Assembly: GCA_964406945.1 (NCBI GenBank)
Contig: CAYOTO010000034.1
Span: forward strand, 1 to 36,693
Origin: UBA2266 sp964406945
GTDB lineage: Bacteria > Planctomycetota > Phycisphaerae > Sedimentisphaerales > Anaerobacaceae
Direction: 5' to 3'
Length of the DNA: 36,693 bases
Made by a program: the position numbers and the translations under genes. Of the stretch, positions 26,311 through 34,307 are shown piece by piece. How positions within the stretch are numbered: position 1 is the first letter of the stretch; each line of letters starts with the position of its first letter. Under the pieces are notes generated by a model. That model was not told the DNA's origin and ran no database searches. It saw only the letters and a program-made list of their open reading frames with translations.

Positions 26311-27093
26311 CTATTGCTCCAGAGGCGGCTTGCGAATGTGTTCGGATGCCCGCTGGCCGCCGATACGCTCCAGAAGCGTCAAAACCTGATCTATGTCCAG
26401 CGGCTTGCGAATCACGGTATAGACGTTTCTTCGCACCGCCTCTTTGGCAATCCTCTCGCACTCGCTGTCCATATCCGCTATCAAGATTGCAATAGTCTTC
26501 GGAGTAATCTGCTTGATTGCAAGGTACAGATCCAGACCGTTCATGGCCGACAGTTTGGCATCGAGAAAGATCAGATCGAACCTGATCTGCTCGACCAGCT
26601 CCAGCGCATCATGGGCGGATTTGGCGATTCTTACGCGATAACCTTCGTTCTTGAGGTTCTGCTCCAATACGGTGGCCGTCTTGTCATCGTCCTCCACGAC
26701 AAGAATCGCCGTATCTCTCATGCCGTTAACGAGGTCCACGACCTTCTCGATATCCAGGGGCTTGGTGAGAAAGGCCAGTGCTCCGTCATCCAGCGCGGCT
26801 TCCTTCAGCGCCTCGACGCTGTAAGCACTCATCAATATCACACGAACGCCTTCCTGATGGCGTCTAATCCGGCGAAACGCCTCCACACCGCCCATGCCGG
26901 GCATCCGCACATCCATAAGAACCGTCCGAAAACCATTCTTCCGGCACAATTCAACGGCCTGCTCTCCCGTCGAAGCCGTGGCGACATCGTAGCCCTCATC
27001 GGTGAGGATGTCGGCGAGGGTCCGCCGCATATTTACTTCGTCATCTACGACCAGTATTCTCTCGGCCGCTTTCGCACTCGCTGCGCTTTCCAT
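26311..27093 (-). CDS. Tandem receiver-domain protein (REC-REC)
   Basis: 260 residues consisting of two complete receiver domains and no output domain. REC1 has DDE at 17-19, Asp61 in VLMDVRMPGMGG and the switch LTKPLD. REC2 (about 128-245) has EDDD at 134-137, Asp178 in IFLDAKLSAMNG, then IRKPLD. Such proteins act as phosphate relays or sinks between kinases. It overlaps the upstream PAS-PAS kinase by 53 nt. The start ATG 27093 has AAAGGA 7 nt upstream, so the overlap looks genuine and coupling is likely. With a REC-bearing kinase on one side and a plain kinase on the other, it is a natural bridge in a phosphorelay. Confidence 0.93.
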   Translation of the reverse strand: MESAASAKAAERILVVDDEVNMRRTLADILTDEGYDVATASTGEQAVELCRKNGFRTVLMDVRMPGMGGVEAFRRIRRHQEGVRVILMSAYSVEALKEAALDDGALAFLTKPLDIEKVVDLVNGMRDTAILVVEDDDKTATVLEQNLKNEGYRVRIAKSAHDALELVEQIRFDLIFLDAKLSAMNGLDLYLAIKQITPKTIAILIADMDSECERIAKEAVRRNVYTVIRKPLDIDQVLTLLERIGGQRASEHIRKPPLEQ

Positions 27094-28618
27094 GGTTCGT
27101 CCTTTCGCTCAATCCGCTTTCATCCCGATTGCCTAACGGCAATCTTACACAAAAAGCCGCGCCCCTGGTCGCATGCTCGGCATGAATTGTCCCGCCGTGA
27201 GCTCCCACAATCTGTTTGCAAATGGTAAGACCAAGGCCGGTGCCGGTTGTTCGGGTGGTTACCAGAGGTTCGAACAACGTCTCTCTAACTTCCTCGGCAA
27301 AGCCGCATCCGGTATCGCTCAATACGATCACAGCATGCTCTGCTTCATACCGGGCGCGTACTGAAAACACGCCCCGGCCCTGCATGGCCTCTGCAGCATT
27401 GACCCAGAGATTATGCAGCACCTGTCGGAGTTGGGTCGGATCGCCGTAGACCATAAAGGGTTCCGGATCAAGTAATAGCTCCATATGCACGCCGTCTTTT
27501 TCAGGTGCGGTTTGGGCATATTGCCGGCATAGTCGTCCAAAATCAACATCCTGTTTGACCGGTTTCTTGTCGCGCGCAATCTCCATAAGGTTGCTAATAA
27601 TCAGGTCGGCGCGACAGACCTCGTCCTCGATAATCCCCAGGTACTGACTTACTTTCGGCTCTGTGTCTTTAAGCCGTCGCTTCAAGTAGTAAGCGGCGTT
27701 CCGCACCGAACCGAGGGGGTTTCGCAGGTCGTGGGCGATACTCGCCGAGACCTGGCCTATGGCCGCCAGCCGCGTCGTTCTGACCAGTTCCTCCCCGACG
27801 CGAGCCAACTCGGCTTCCACAACTTCTTTCTCCAGCCGCTGTTGCTCGATGAATCGCGCCTGAGCGTGGCGGGCTTGCTGCTCGGCCTGTTTAGCGCCCG
27901 TAATATCCAGGCCGTAAATGTTGACAAAACCCGATTCGACCACGGGGGCAAGAGTCAGGGAATAGATGCGGCCACACAAGCCGGTCTCTATCTGCAAGGG
28001 TTTCCCACTTCCAAACGCCGTCTGCAAATGTTCAAACCACTGGCCTCGAAGCTTCTGGCCCCGCTCGCATTCCCACAAATCCAGAACAGCTTCACCGGCT
28101 CGATTAGAATATAACACAGTTCCATCATCGCCGATGCGCAACACGGGATTCGGATTCTGTTCGGGAAATTCAGCCAGCAACGCGACCTGTTCTCTCGACT
28201 TATTCCATTCGGTTATATCCCGCAAAATCGAGCGGCTGCGGACAATATTTCCCTGATCGTCCATGACTGCAGAGATGTCAAGGCTTATGTCCATGGTCTG
28301 ACCGTTCTTCTTCTTAAGCTTTAAATGGACATCATGGACTTCTTTTTGTTCCATGAAAGACGAAAGCACACTCGCCGCTTTTTCCCGGCAATCCGGATGG
28401 TATAGCCTTAACACCGATTTACCAATAATTTCGTCTTTGGAATAACCGGTTACCCTGGCTACTGTTCGGTTGCACTCCAGCACCGTGGCCGACTGCGGGT
28501 CGACCGACAGGAACATTAGCGGTGAATTTTCATAAAAATCCTTGTAGAAACCGGCGGAGAGACCGGTGATTCCCCCTTGTCTTCCAGGTTGCCCAGGCTT
28601 GTGCATGCCAACCTGCAT
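27041..28618 (-). CDS. Soluble histidine kinase, PAS-PAS-HisKA-HATPase
   Basis: About 525 residues from ATG 28618, chosen for GGAG 8 nt upstream; the frame stays open to 28684. PAS1 (FYENSPLMFLSVDPQSATVL, with GYSKDEIIG) and PAS2 (NPNPVLRIGDDGTVLYSNRA) are followed by a coiled coil. The kinase core has LAAIGQVSASIAHDLRNPLGSV (His296), HNLWVNAAEAM, SDTGCGF, FEPLVTT and GTGLGLTICKQIVGAHGG. No membrane segment is present. It heads the signalling cluster and has a sigma-54 promoter candidate about 75 nt upstream. Its 3' end overlaps the tandem-REC gene. The ligand is unknown. Confidence 0.95.
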   Translation of the reverse strand: MQVGMHKPGQPGRQGGITGLSAGFYKDFYENSPLMFLSVDPQSATVLECNRTVARVTGYSKDEIIGKSVLRLYHPDCREKAASVLSSFMEQKEVHDVHLKLKKKNGQTMDISLDISAVMDDQGNIVRSRSILRDITEWNKSREQVALLAEFPEQNPNPVLRIGDDGTVLYSNRAGEAVLDLWECERGQKLRGQWFEHLQTAFGSGKPLQIETGLCGRIYSLTLAPVVESGFVNIYGLDITGAKQAEQQARHAQARFIEQQRLEKEVVEAELARVGEELVRTTRLAAIGQVSASIAHDLRNPLGSVRNAAYYLKRRLKDTEPKVSQYLGIIEDEVCRADLIISNLMEIARDKKPVKQDVDFGRLCRQYAQTAPEKDGVHMELLLDPEPFMVYGDPTQLRQVLHNLWVNAAEAMQGRGVFSVRARYEAEHAVIVLSDTGCGFAEEVRETLFEPLVTTRTTGTGLGLTICKQIVGAHGGTIHAEHATRGAAFCVRLPLGNRDESGLSERTNHGKRSECESGRENTGRR

Positions 28619-28691
28619 ATAGAGGCTCCAAATACCATCTACTGGTAAGACGCAGCTCCGGCAAAAAGACCGGGTTCCGCGCATATCTTAT

Positions 28692-28707
28692 TGCAAAATC
28701 TGCGCCA
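28692..28707 (-). promoter_or_regulatory. Sigma-54 promoter candidate heading the signalling cluster
   Basis: The minus strand reads TGGCGCAGATTTTGCA. The GG and GC dinucleotides have the exact RpoN spacing, the -12 TTGCA is perfect, and the -24 differs at one base (TGGCGC for TGGCAC). Transcription would start near 28681, about 63 nt before the kinase ATG at 28618. Confidence 0.65.
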
Positions 28708-28868
28708 CACGTAGAAGCTGTCCCCCCCGGATAGTATCAACACAGCCGTCTTTCGTAAATCTCTTTTAATGTTGCGCCGTGTTACATCTATTGTCAACGA
28801 AAATGTTAAATCCGGGATCTTGCTGCTGCCGGTATACCTCGAATTGATGATCTGGGCCGACAAATTGA

Positions 28869-29146
28869 CGTACACGCGCTGCGGCATACCTGCGGCACAC
28901 AGTTGGCCAGATCGGGGCGACTCCGCAGGTTGCAAGCCGGGTGATGCGGCATGGTTCGCTGGATATGACCCTGCAACACTATACACACCTTGGCCTGGTG
29001 GATACGAGCCAAGCCGTTGAGAAGATGCCGGATTTCGATCCGAGCAGTTCAAACGCCAACAGTCAGAGAAAGACCGGGACCGACGGCGGCGGCATATGTC
29101 AAGGGGTGCCCAAATGGGTGCCGAGGGGTGCCCAAATAGGTGCCGA
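28869..29146 (+). pseudogene. Tyrosine recombinase (integrase) C-terminal remnant
   Basis: In one frame the strand encodes LRHTVGQIGATPQVASRVMR followed by HGSLDMTLQHYTHLGLVD. These are the C-terminal catalytic Arg-His box and the Tyr-bearing HYTHL motif of phage-type integrases, with the sequence between LRHT and the helix shortened. A stop at 28866-28868 closes the frame upstream, and no N-terminal or core domain is present. The tail contains a 22-bp tandem duplication. It points toward, and stops about 130 nt before, the 3' end of tRNA-Leu, the usual attachment site of such enzymes. It is a dead relic of an integrated element. Confidence 0.8.
29103..29146 (+). repeat. 22-bp tandem direct repeat
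   Basis: Two adjacent copies (29103-29124 and 29125-29146) of GGGGTGCCCAAAT[G/A]GGTGCCGA differ at one base. They encode the tail of the integrase remnant (GVPKWVPRGAQIGA). Confidence 0.85.
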
Positions 29147-29272
29147 AAACCAGTCTTTGGCTGGCAATGGTTGTCTTGCGTTTTCCCACGCCAATCACCC
29201 CATAGTGACAGAGGGCATTCGCAAGTGGTTGATATTTCAGGAGTTGGCAACGATTTTCCTCGAAATGGTAAA

Positions 29273-29356
29273 TGCCCGGGACTGGAGTCGAACCAGCACG
29301 ACCCGAAGGTCACTAGCCCCTCAAGCTAGCGCGTCTGCCTATTCCGCCACCCGGGC
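29273..29356 (-). tRNA. tRNA-Leu (anticodon GAG)
   Basis: A complete class II tRNA. The acceptor arms GCCCGGG/CCCGGGC are followed by the D-arm with AATAGGCAGA, and the anticodon stem CTAGC/GCTAG holds loop TTGAGGG. The anticodon GAG is at 29320-29322. A long variable arm (TGACC-TTC-GGGTC) and a T-arm with GGTTCGACTCC complete it. CCA is not encoded. A strong promoter lies 20 nt upstream, and an integrase remnant lies beyond its 3' end. Confidence 0.97.
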
Positions 29357-29375
29357 TTCGGAAAGCAAAGCTCAG

Positions 29376-29404
29376 ATTATGGTGTATCGGCCTTTTTCTG
29401 TCAA
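29376..29404 (-). promoter_or_regulatory. Strong sigma-70 promoter of tRNA-Leu
   Basis: On the minus strand a consensus TTGACA (29399-29404) and CATAAT (29376-29381) are separated by exactly 17 nt. They place the start about 13 nt before the mature tRNA. Confidence 0.85.
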
Positions 29405-29457
29405 CGGGCAATTGTCAAAATCGCAAAAAACAGCCAGATAATGCGGTTCCGGTGCGG

Positions 29458-30138
29458 TCAGACGCCCTTTCGGCCGTTCCAGAGCAGCAGTTGCAGGCGG
29501 TGGGAGAACGTCAGATTCGTCTGTTTGCACAGTTCAGCCACCATGGGAGCCTTCTCGAAGAACTCACGACGGGTGGCCGCCTGGGGCATCAGCAGTATCC
29601 GATTGGGGTTTACGTGCTTGATTTCGTCGATAGTGGCCTGAATTTCGTCCAGATCCTCCGGTGCCTCGACGACGAACTTGAGCTGATAGGGGTAACTGTC
29701 TATGAGTTTGCGAATTATCGCCAGGTCGAGTTTAGAATCGTTGTGTACGGCGGCGGATTCGGCATCGGACGGGATTGAATTGCTGAGTTTCGGGCTGATG
29801 CTGATGAGGTCGCACTTTACGGTGGGCATGTAGGCTATACCGGCGGTTTCTATGGTAATTCGGTAGTGGCGCTGCTTAAGGGCGGCGGTCAGTTCCGGCA
29901 GGTGCGGGTTGATGGAAGGTTCTCCGCCGGTTATGACTATATTCTTACACGGTGTTTTTTCGATTTCTTGGAGTATATCGCCAACGCCAAGATGCGTACC
30001 CGACTGGTCGGACCAGGCATACTTGGTATCGCACCATCTGCAGCGCAGCGGGCAGCCCGAGAGCCGGATGAAGATTGACGGGCGGCCCAGGTTAAAACCT
30101 TCGCCCTGCAGCGAGTAAAAGATTTCGTTTATCTGCAT
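29458..30138 (-). CDS. queE: 7-carboxy-7-deazaguanine synthase
   Basis: A radical-SAM enzyme of about 226 residues that converts carboxy-tetrahydropterin to 7-carboxy-7-deazaguanine, the ring-contracting step of queuosine/preQ0 biosynthesis. Diagnostic features are the opening MQINEIFYSLQGEG, the Cys triad in SGCPLRCRWCDTKYAW (Cys29, Cys33, Cys36, the CxxxCxxC cluster motif), VITGGEP for SAM binding, and TIETAG. The start at 30138 fits the family N-terminus; a longer frame to 30306 overlaps queC and is not needed. It lies 55 nt downstream of queC on the same strand, so they form an operon. Confidence 0.97.
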   Translation of the reverse strand: MQINEIFYSLQGEGFNLGRPSIFIRLSGCPLRCRWCDTKYAWSDQSGTHLGVGDILQEIEKTPCKNIVITGGEPSINPHLPELTAALKQRHYRITIETAGIAYMPTVKCDLISISPKLSNSIPSDAESAAVHNDSKLDLAIIRKLIDSYPYQLKFVVEAPEDLDEIQATIDEIKHVNPNRILLMPQAATRREFFEKAPMVAELCKQTNLTFSHRLQLLLWNGRKGV

Positions 30139-30193
30139 TTTCTTGGATTGTCCCCCATAGCTCTTTACGGCCGGCACGGGAGCCGGGAAGCCT

Positions 30194-30892
30194 TCAACCG
30201 CCTGCGTACTGCAGTGGGTCTTCGAGATTCGCCTCGGCGAAGCCTTTGAGCCTGAGCCTGCAGGAATCGCAGTGTCCGCAGCTTCTCCCGTATTCATCGG
30301 GATCATAGCAGCTATGGGTTAGCGAATAGTCCACATTCAGTTCTGTACCGGTGGTAATGATCTGTGCCTTGGTCATACTTATAATGGGCGTGTGAATAGT
30401 GAAGGCCCCCCCGCCTTCGACGGCCGCCGCGGTGGCGAGGTTGGCGGTCTTCTCGAATGCGGCGATGAATTCGGGTCGGCAGTCCGGATAGCCGCTGTAA
30501 TCCGTCGCGTTGACTCCGATGAATATGTCGAAAGCACCGAGGACTTCGGACCAGGCCAGGGCATAGCTTAGAAATATCGTATTGCGGGCGGGCACGTATG
30601 TAACGGGTATGCGCGATTCATCGCTCGGCCGGGCTCTGTCCTTGGGTACGGAGATTTCATGGTCGGTAAGGGCCGAGGCGCCGAAGGCGGCCAGATCTAT
30701 GCCGATTATGCGGTGTTCGGCGACGGGCATTGCCCGTGCAACTCTCCGGGCGGCCTGGAGTTCGCACTTGTGCCGCTGGCCGTAGCGAAAACTCATCGCG
30801 TAACACTCAAAGCCCCGGTTTCGAGCAATCGCCAGGGTCGTAGCCGAATCAAGACCGCCGCTCAGCAGCACCACCGCTTTGTTCGTTGTCAT
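30194..30892 (-). CDS. queC: 7-cyano-7-deazaguanine synthase
   Basis: An ATP-dependent enzyme of about 232 residues that turns 7-carboxy-7-deazaguanine into preQ0. It shows the PP-loop SGGLDS at 11-16, FRYGQRHKCEL, VPARNTIFLSYALAWSE, GVNATDYSGYPDCRPEF and a C-terminal zinc site CYDPDE...CGHCDSC. ATG 30892 is supported by GGAGGTG six nt upstream. It pairs with queE downstream and is divergent from queF. queD and a GTP cyclohydrolase, needed for the earlier steps, are not in the window. Confidence 0.97.
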   Translation of the reverse strand: MTTNKAVVLLSGGLDSATTLAIARNRGFECYAMSFRYGQRHKCELQAARRVARAMPVAEHRIIGIDLAAFGASALTDHEISVPKDRARPSDESRIPVTYVPARNTIFLSYALAWSEVLGAFDIFIGVNATDYSGYPDCRPEFIAAFEKTANLATAAAVEGGGAFTIHTPIISMTKAQIITTGTELNVDYSLTHSCYDPDEYGRSCGHCDSCRLRLKGFAEANLEDPLQYAGG

Positions 30893-31029
30893 GCTTACAC
30901 CTCCATACAACTGTGCCCCCCCCCGCCAGCGAGGAAGTATAACCGAAAGCGACTCAGGCCTGAAGATTTATTTGCCCGCGTATATGCCCGCTCCGAGCCG
31001 CATGTGGGGCTACAAATAACGAAAAAACC

Positions 31030-31058
31030 TTGAGTAAGTCCGGCACGCCCGGTATACT
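31030..31058 (+). promoter_or_regulatory. Sigma-70 promoter of queF
   Basis: TTGAGT (31030-31035) and TATACT (31053-31058) are separated by 17 nt. The expected start near 31065 leaves a leader of about 30 nt. No preQ1 riboswitch can be recognised in so short a leader. Confidence 0.65.
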
Positions 31059-31094
31059 ACAGTCCGCATTCACAACTTATGGTTATGTCATTAC

Positions 31095-31445
31095 ATGGGT
31101 GAGCACGTGCAACTGGAATTGTTCGACAACCCGCGCCCGCAGCGCGATTATACTATAAAGATCAATTGTCCGGAGTTTACCAGTGTGTGTCCAAAGACGG
31201 GCCAACCTGATTTCGGCGAGATAATAATTGAGTACTGCCCGGAAGCCAGGTGCATCGAATTGAAGAGCCTGAAGTTCTATATGCAGAGCTACCGGAATAA
31301 GGGCATCTTTTACGAGACACTGACGAACGACATCCTCGATGACTTGAGCGGCGCGTGCGAGCCCCGGTGGATGAAGATTACCAGCCGCTTTACGCCCAGA
31401 GGAGGCATTACGACCGAGGTATGTGCCGAGTACAGCGCGAAATAA
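31095..31445 (+). CDS. queF: NADPH-dependent preQ0 reductase (preQ1 synthase)
   Basis: 116 residues, the short unimodular YkvM-type QueF that reduces preQ0 to preQ1. The catalytic block EFTSVCPKTGQPDFG holds the nucleophile Cys32 and Asp39. The substrate-binding motif ELKSLKFYMQSYRNKGIFYE follows, then TNDILDDL. With queC and queE divergent across about 200 nt, this gives three successive steps from carboxy-tetrahydropterin to preQ1. The ATG at 31095 has no obvious ribosome binding site. Confidence 0.96.
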   Translation: MGEHVQLELFDNPRPQRDYTIKINCPEFTSVCPKTGQPDFGEIIIEYCPEARCIELKSLKFYMQSYRNKGIFYETLTNDILDDLSGACEPRWMKITSRFTPRGGITTEVCAEYSAK

Positions 31446-31490
31446 CCCCGACTTGTAAATAGATGGACCGGTTTTAGACGAGGTGAGAAG

Positions 31491-32003
31491 ATGTCCATAA
31501 CTTTTCACTGCGAACATTGCGGGAAAAAAATCGAGGCACGGGACGGTTCCGGAGGCAAGTGGGGTAAATGCCCGGCCTGCCACAACAAGGTATACATTCC
31601 TGACCTTGACGGTGAAGAGTTGAAACTGGCCCCGGTTGACGAAGACGAAATCGAGCGTCAGGAGAAACTCAAGGCCGAAACGCGACAGATTACGCAGGAT
31701 ATCCTCGAAGAGCGGGCGGTTCCCGACGATGCCGCCGGGCCGGCCGGTGAAGCTGCTGTGCCTCGCGAAGATCTCAGCGACAAAGAGCTTACTGGGAAAA
31801 TATTGCGTTATCTGCATCAGATGGCCGATGGCGACCTGCAGGGCGCCAACCGCACAGCCGCGGTCGTAAAGGTCTACGGCTCGCAGGCCCTAAAGATACT
31901 GGACCGCATCGCCGTCAGCGATATGCCCGACCCGAAGCTGAACAATGTACCGCCGCACGTTCTGTCGGGTTTCATGCGTACGCTTCGGTCGCAAATCGAA
32001 TAG
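31491..32003 (+). CDS. Zinc-ribbon protein of unknown function
   Basis: 170 residues. The N-terminal CEHCGKKI (Cys7, Cys10) and CPACHNKVYIPD (Cys27, Cys30) form a zinc ribbon with the GSGGKWGKCPAC sequence common in planctomycete proteins. An acidic helical linker (about 45-95) leads to a small helical C-terminal domain (ELTGKILRYLHQMADGDLQG, then ALKILDRIAVSD). A GAGGTGAG ribosome binding site precedes the ATG. No enzymatic motif is visible. It lies 45 nt after queF and may be cotranscribed with it. Confidence 0.85.
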   Translation: MSITFHCEHCGKKIEARDGSGGKWGKCPACHNKVYIPDLDGEELKLAPVDEDEIERQEKLKAETRQITQDILEERAVPDDAAGPAGEAAVPREDLSDKELTGKILRYLHQMADGDLQGANRTAAVVKVYGSQALKILDRIAVSDMPDPKLNNVPPHVLSGFMRTLRSQIE

Positions 32004-32189
32004 CGAGCTTGTACCGAGTGGGGCAGTTGGAGGGGTTTTCGGACCTCTGGAAGTCAATCCGCGGGGGACGGTTCATCTCATTTGAAGATTCTATCTCAGG
32101 ATATCAGCACAGCCAGGCCAGATTTGAACGCGCCGGCCGCGATTTTTTCGGCCCCAACCGATCAGCCATGGCCGGTCTACACCTCGTGT

Positions 32190-32217
32190 TTGTACAGCAC
32201 AAACTTTATCCTATACT
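32190..32217 (+). promoter_or_regulatory. Putative promoter of the glycosyltransferase gene
   Basis: TTGTAC (32190-32195) and TATACT (32212-32217) are 16 nt apart, about 60 nt before the ATG at 32280. Confidence 0.5.
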
Positions 32218-32279
32218 TTACGTAGGAGCATGCATAAACAGGTGACGGAGCACCCGGGTACTTTTTGGAAGGGCAGCTC

Positions 32280-34091
32280 ATGATGAGTAACGACATTACA
32301 GTCGCTCACGTCACCCATGAAACCATCGGCAAAATCGGGGGAATCGGAGCGGTTCTTGACGGTTTCTTTACTTCTCAAACATATCTGAACTCGGTTGACC
32401 GGTCCATCATAATAGGCCCTATGTTCACGACCGAGGGCAGCGTTCTTGACCGACTCGGGCCGGACGGAGAGGTCCTCTACTCGTCGGTAGACGGGTTTAT
32501 CAACCTCGGATACGCGTCAGCCTTCCGGAAGATCGAGAACATGTACAACGCCGGGATAGTCTACGGCAGGCGTACATTCGTCGATCCGGAAACCGGGATA
32601 AAGAGTTCGCCCGAGGTGCTGCTGGTCGATGTCAGACATATCGACAGGGGCATGATGGACGAATTCAAGCGGCGTCTGTTCGAGGAATTCGGAATCCAGA
32701 GCCATCTTTACGAGAACCTGTGGGAGTTCGAGCAATATGTGCGGATCGCGCCGGTTGCAATAGAGGCGCTCAAGGCGCTCGGTGCGGCCAGGGATTCCAC
32801 GGTTGTCGTCTCGCACGAGTTTATGGGAATGCCGACCGCCCTGGCGGCGATTATGGATCCGACGACGGATTTTCGCACAATCTTCTACGCGCATGAGGTC
32901 GCGACCATGCGACGGATTGTGGAACAGAACCAGGGCCACGATACAATGTATTACAACGCAATTCGCCGGGCCCGCCAAGAGGGACTGTACGTTACGGACG
33001 TCTTCGGAGACCAGAGTTCGTACTTTAAGCACTGCCTTGTCGAAGCCTCGAAATACTGCGATCACATATATGCGGTCGGTGATTTGGTGGTCGATGAGAT
33101 GCGTTTTTTAGCTCCGGAGTTCGCATCGGCGGATATTAACATCGTTTACAATGGCCTGCCGGCTTATCACATAGAGTTAGAGGATAAGCTGGCCTCGAAG
33201 GCCAGATTGCAGCAGTATTGCCGGAATCTGCTCGGCTACAAGCCGGATTACGTGTTTACGCACGTAACAAGACTGGTCAGGAGTAAGGGCCTATGGCGGG
33301 ATTTACGGGTGCTGGAGAATCTCGACCGCGAATTTACCGCTACCGGCAAGACGGGTGTTCTCTATCTGCTCTCGACCGAAGTATCGCGTCGTCGCAGTTG
33401 TGATGTTTTCGAAATGGAGAGCAAATACGGCTGGCCCGTCGCTCATCGCGAGGGCTGGCCCGACATGAGCGATGGTGAGGCTGGTTTCTATACTGCGATT
33501 CAAACATTCAATGCCCGCAGCCGGGCAATCAAGGTAGTATTCGTCAATCAGTTCGGCTTTACGAGGAAGGCCTGCGGCAACAGGATGCCCGAGGATATGG
33601 AGTTCATGGACATTCGCAAAGGCTGCGATGTCGAATTCGGGCAGAGCATTTACGAGCCGTTCGGGATATCGCACCTGGAGCCTCTTACGTTCGGCGGAAT
33701 ATGCGTCTTGAGCAGTGTGTGCGGGTGTTCGGGGTTCTTGAGGGATGTGATAGAGCGGGATCCGGAGCTGAAAAACGAGCTTGCGGTTCTGACGGACAGG
33801 GGCTTCGCCAACTTCATCATAGCCGACTATACAGATCTGGGAGACCGGCGGTACGACGATATCGAAGACATGCTGCAGATCGGACGGGGTGTTCGGGACC
33901 AGATTGAAGAAACGCAGGGAGAGAATGTGGCGCGCCGAATTCTGGCCGCGCTGCCACAGAGCAACGAGGACGTCGAGAGACTGATTCGCACCGGTTACAG
34001 GCTCGCCAAGGACATGAGCTGGGATGCGGTGGTGGACCGTTATCTTCTCAACGGCCTGCGAAAGGCGCCGCCGAGGCTAAGTGTCCTCTGA
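32280..34091 (+). CDS. GYS-like (glycogen/starch synthase-type) glycosyltransferase
   Basis: A GT-B glycosyltransferase of about 603 residues. The N-terminal THETIGKIGGIGAVLDGF is the counterpart of the KxGGL donor-binding loop of glycogen synthases. VVSHEFMGMPTALAAI and TIFYAHEVATMRRI follow. The C-terminal donor domain has THVTRLVRSKGLWRDL and QSIYEPFGISHLEPLTFGG with the E-x7-E type motif, then GCSGF. It probably transfers glucose from a nucleotide sugar to a glucan, as in storage-glycogen synthesis, though other acceptors are possible. The ATG at 32280 has GGAAGG upstream. It has its own putative promoter and is followed by a strong hairpin. Confidence 0.85.
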   Translation: MMSNDITVAHVTHETIGKIGGIGAVLDGFFTSQTYLNSVDRSIIIGPMFTTEGSVLDRLGPDGEVLYSSVDGFINLGYASAFRKIENMYNAGIVYGRRTFVDPETGIKSSPEVLLVDVRHIDRGMMDEFKRRLFEEFGIQSHLYENLWEFEQYVRIAPVAIEALKALGAARDSTVVVSHEFMGMPTALAAIMDPTTDFRTIFYAHEVATMRRIVEQNQGHDTMYYNAIRRARQEGLYVTDVFGDQSSYFKHCLVEASKYCDHIYAVGDLVVDEMRFLAPEFASADINIVYNGLPAYHIELEDKLASKARLQQYCRNLLGYKPDYVFTHVTRLVRSKGLWRDLRVLENLDREFTATGKTGVLYLLSTEVSRRRSCDVFEMESKYGWPVAHREGWPDMSDGEAGFYTAIQTFNARSRAIKVVFVNQFGFTRKACGNRMPEDMEFMDIRKGCDVEFGQSIYEPFGISHLEPLTFGGICVLSSVCGCSGFLRDVIERDPELKNELAVLTDRGFANFIIADYTDLGDRRYDDIEDMLQIGRGVRDQIEETQGENVARRILAALPQSNEDVERLIRTGYRLAKDMSWDAVVDRYLLNGLRKAPPRLSVL

Positions 34092-34216
34092 GCAATGCCC
34101 CAAAAACCATCGAACGGATAACACGGAAGCTCGCACCATTTCGCAGCTCGCACGTAGAAATAGTTCCGGCGGCCTTTGCGATACTGATAATGCCTATGCC
34201 AATATTGACTAAGAGC

Positions 34217-34253
34217 CGGGCAGAGAAGAGTCTGGGGTGGTCTTCTCTGCCCG
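34217..34253 (+). terminator. Strong hairpin downstream of the glycosyltransferase gene
   Basis: Perfect 13-bp arms CGGGCAGAGAAGA (34217-34229) and TCTTCTCTGCCCG (34241-34253) enclose an 11-nt loop. It lies 125 nt after the stop codon and 20 nt before the coaE promoter, a position expected for a terminator. There is no U-tract after it. Confidence 0.65.
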
Positions 34254-34272
34254 CTGATCCACTCACACACCA

Positions 34273-34301
34273 TTGACGCCGTCGGGACAAACCGCTATTA
34301 T
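34273..34301 (+). promoter_or_regulatory. coaE promoter implying a leaderless transcript
   Basis: TTGACG (34273-34278) and TATTAT (34296-34301) are separated by 17 nt. Only 6 nt separate the -10 box from the ATG at 34308, so transcription would begin at or next to the start codon. No ribosome binding site is present. Confidence 0.65.
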
Positions 34302-34307
34302 TCGGTC

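Noticed and set aside
29103..29146. Two-copy 22-bp repeat considered as a CRISPR fragment.
   Set aside because: The copies are directly adjacent with no spacer, and no cas gene is present.
28941..29441. 166-aa plus-strand frame through the integrase tail and across tRNA-Leu.
   Set aside because: Only the first part is integrase-like; the rest is antisense tRNA and intergenic DNA, so it was recorded as a remnant ending near 29146.
30893..31094. preQ1 riboswitch between queC and queF.
   Set aside because: I could not identify the short H-type pseudoknot or its A-rich tail in either direction by eye.
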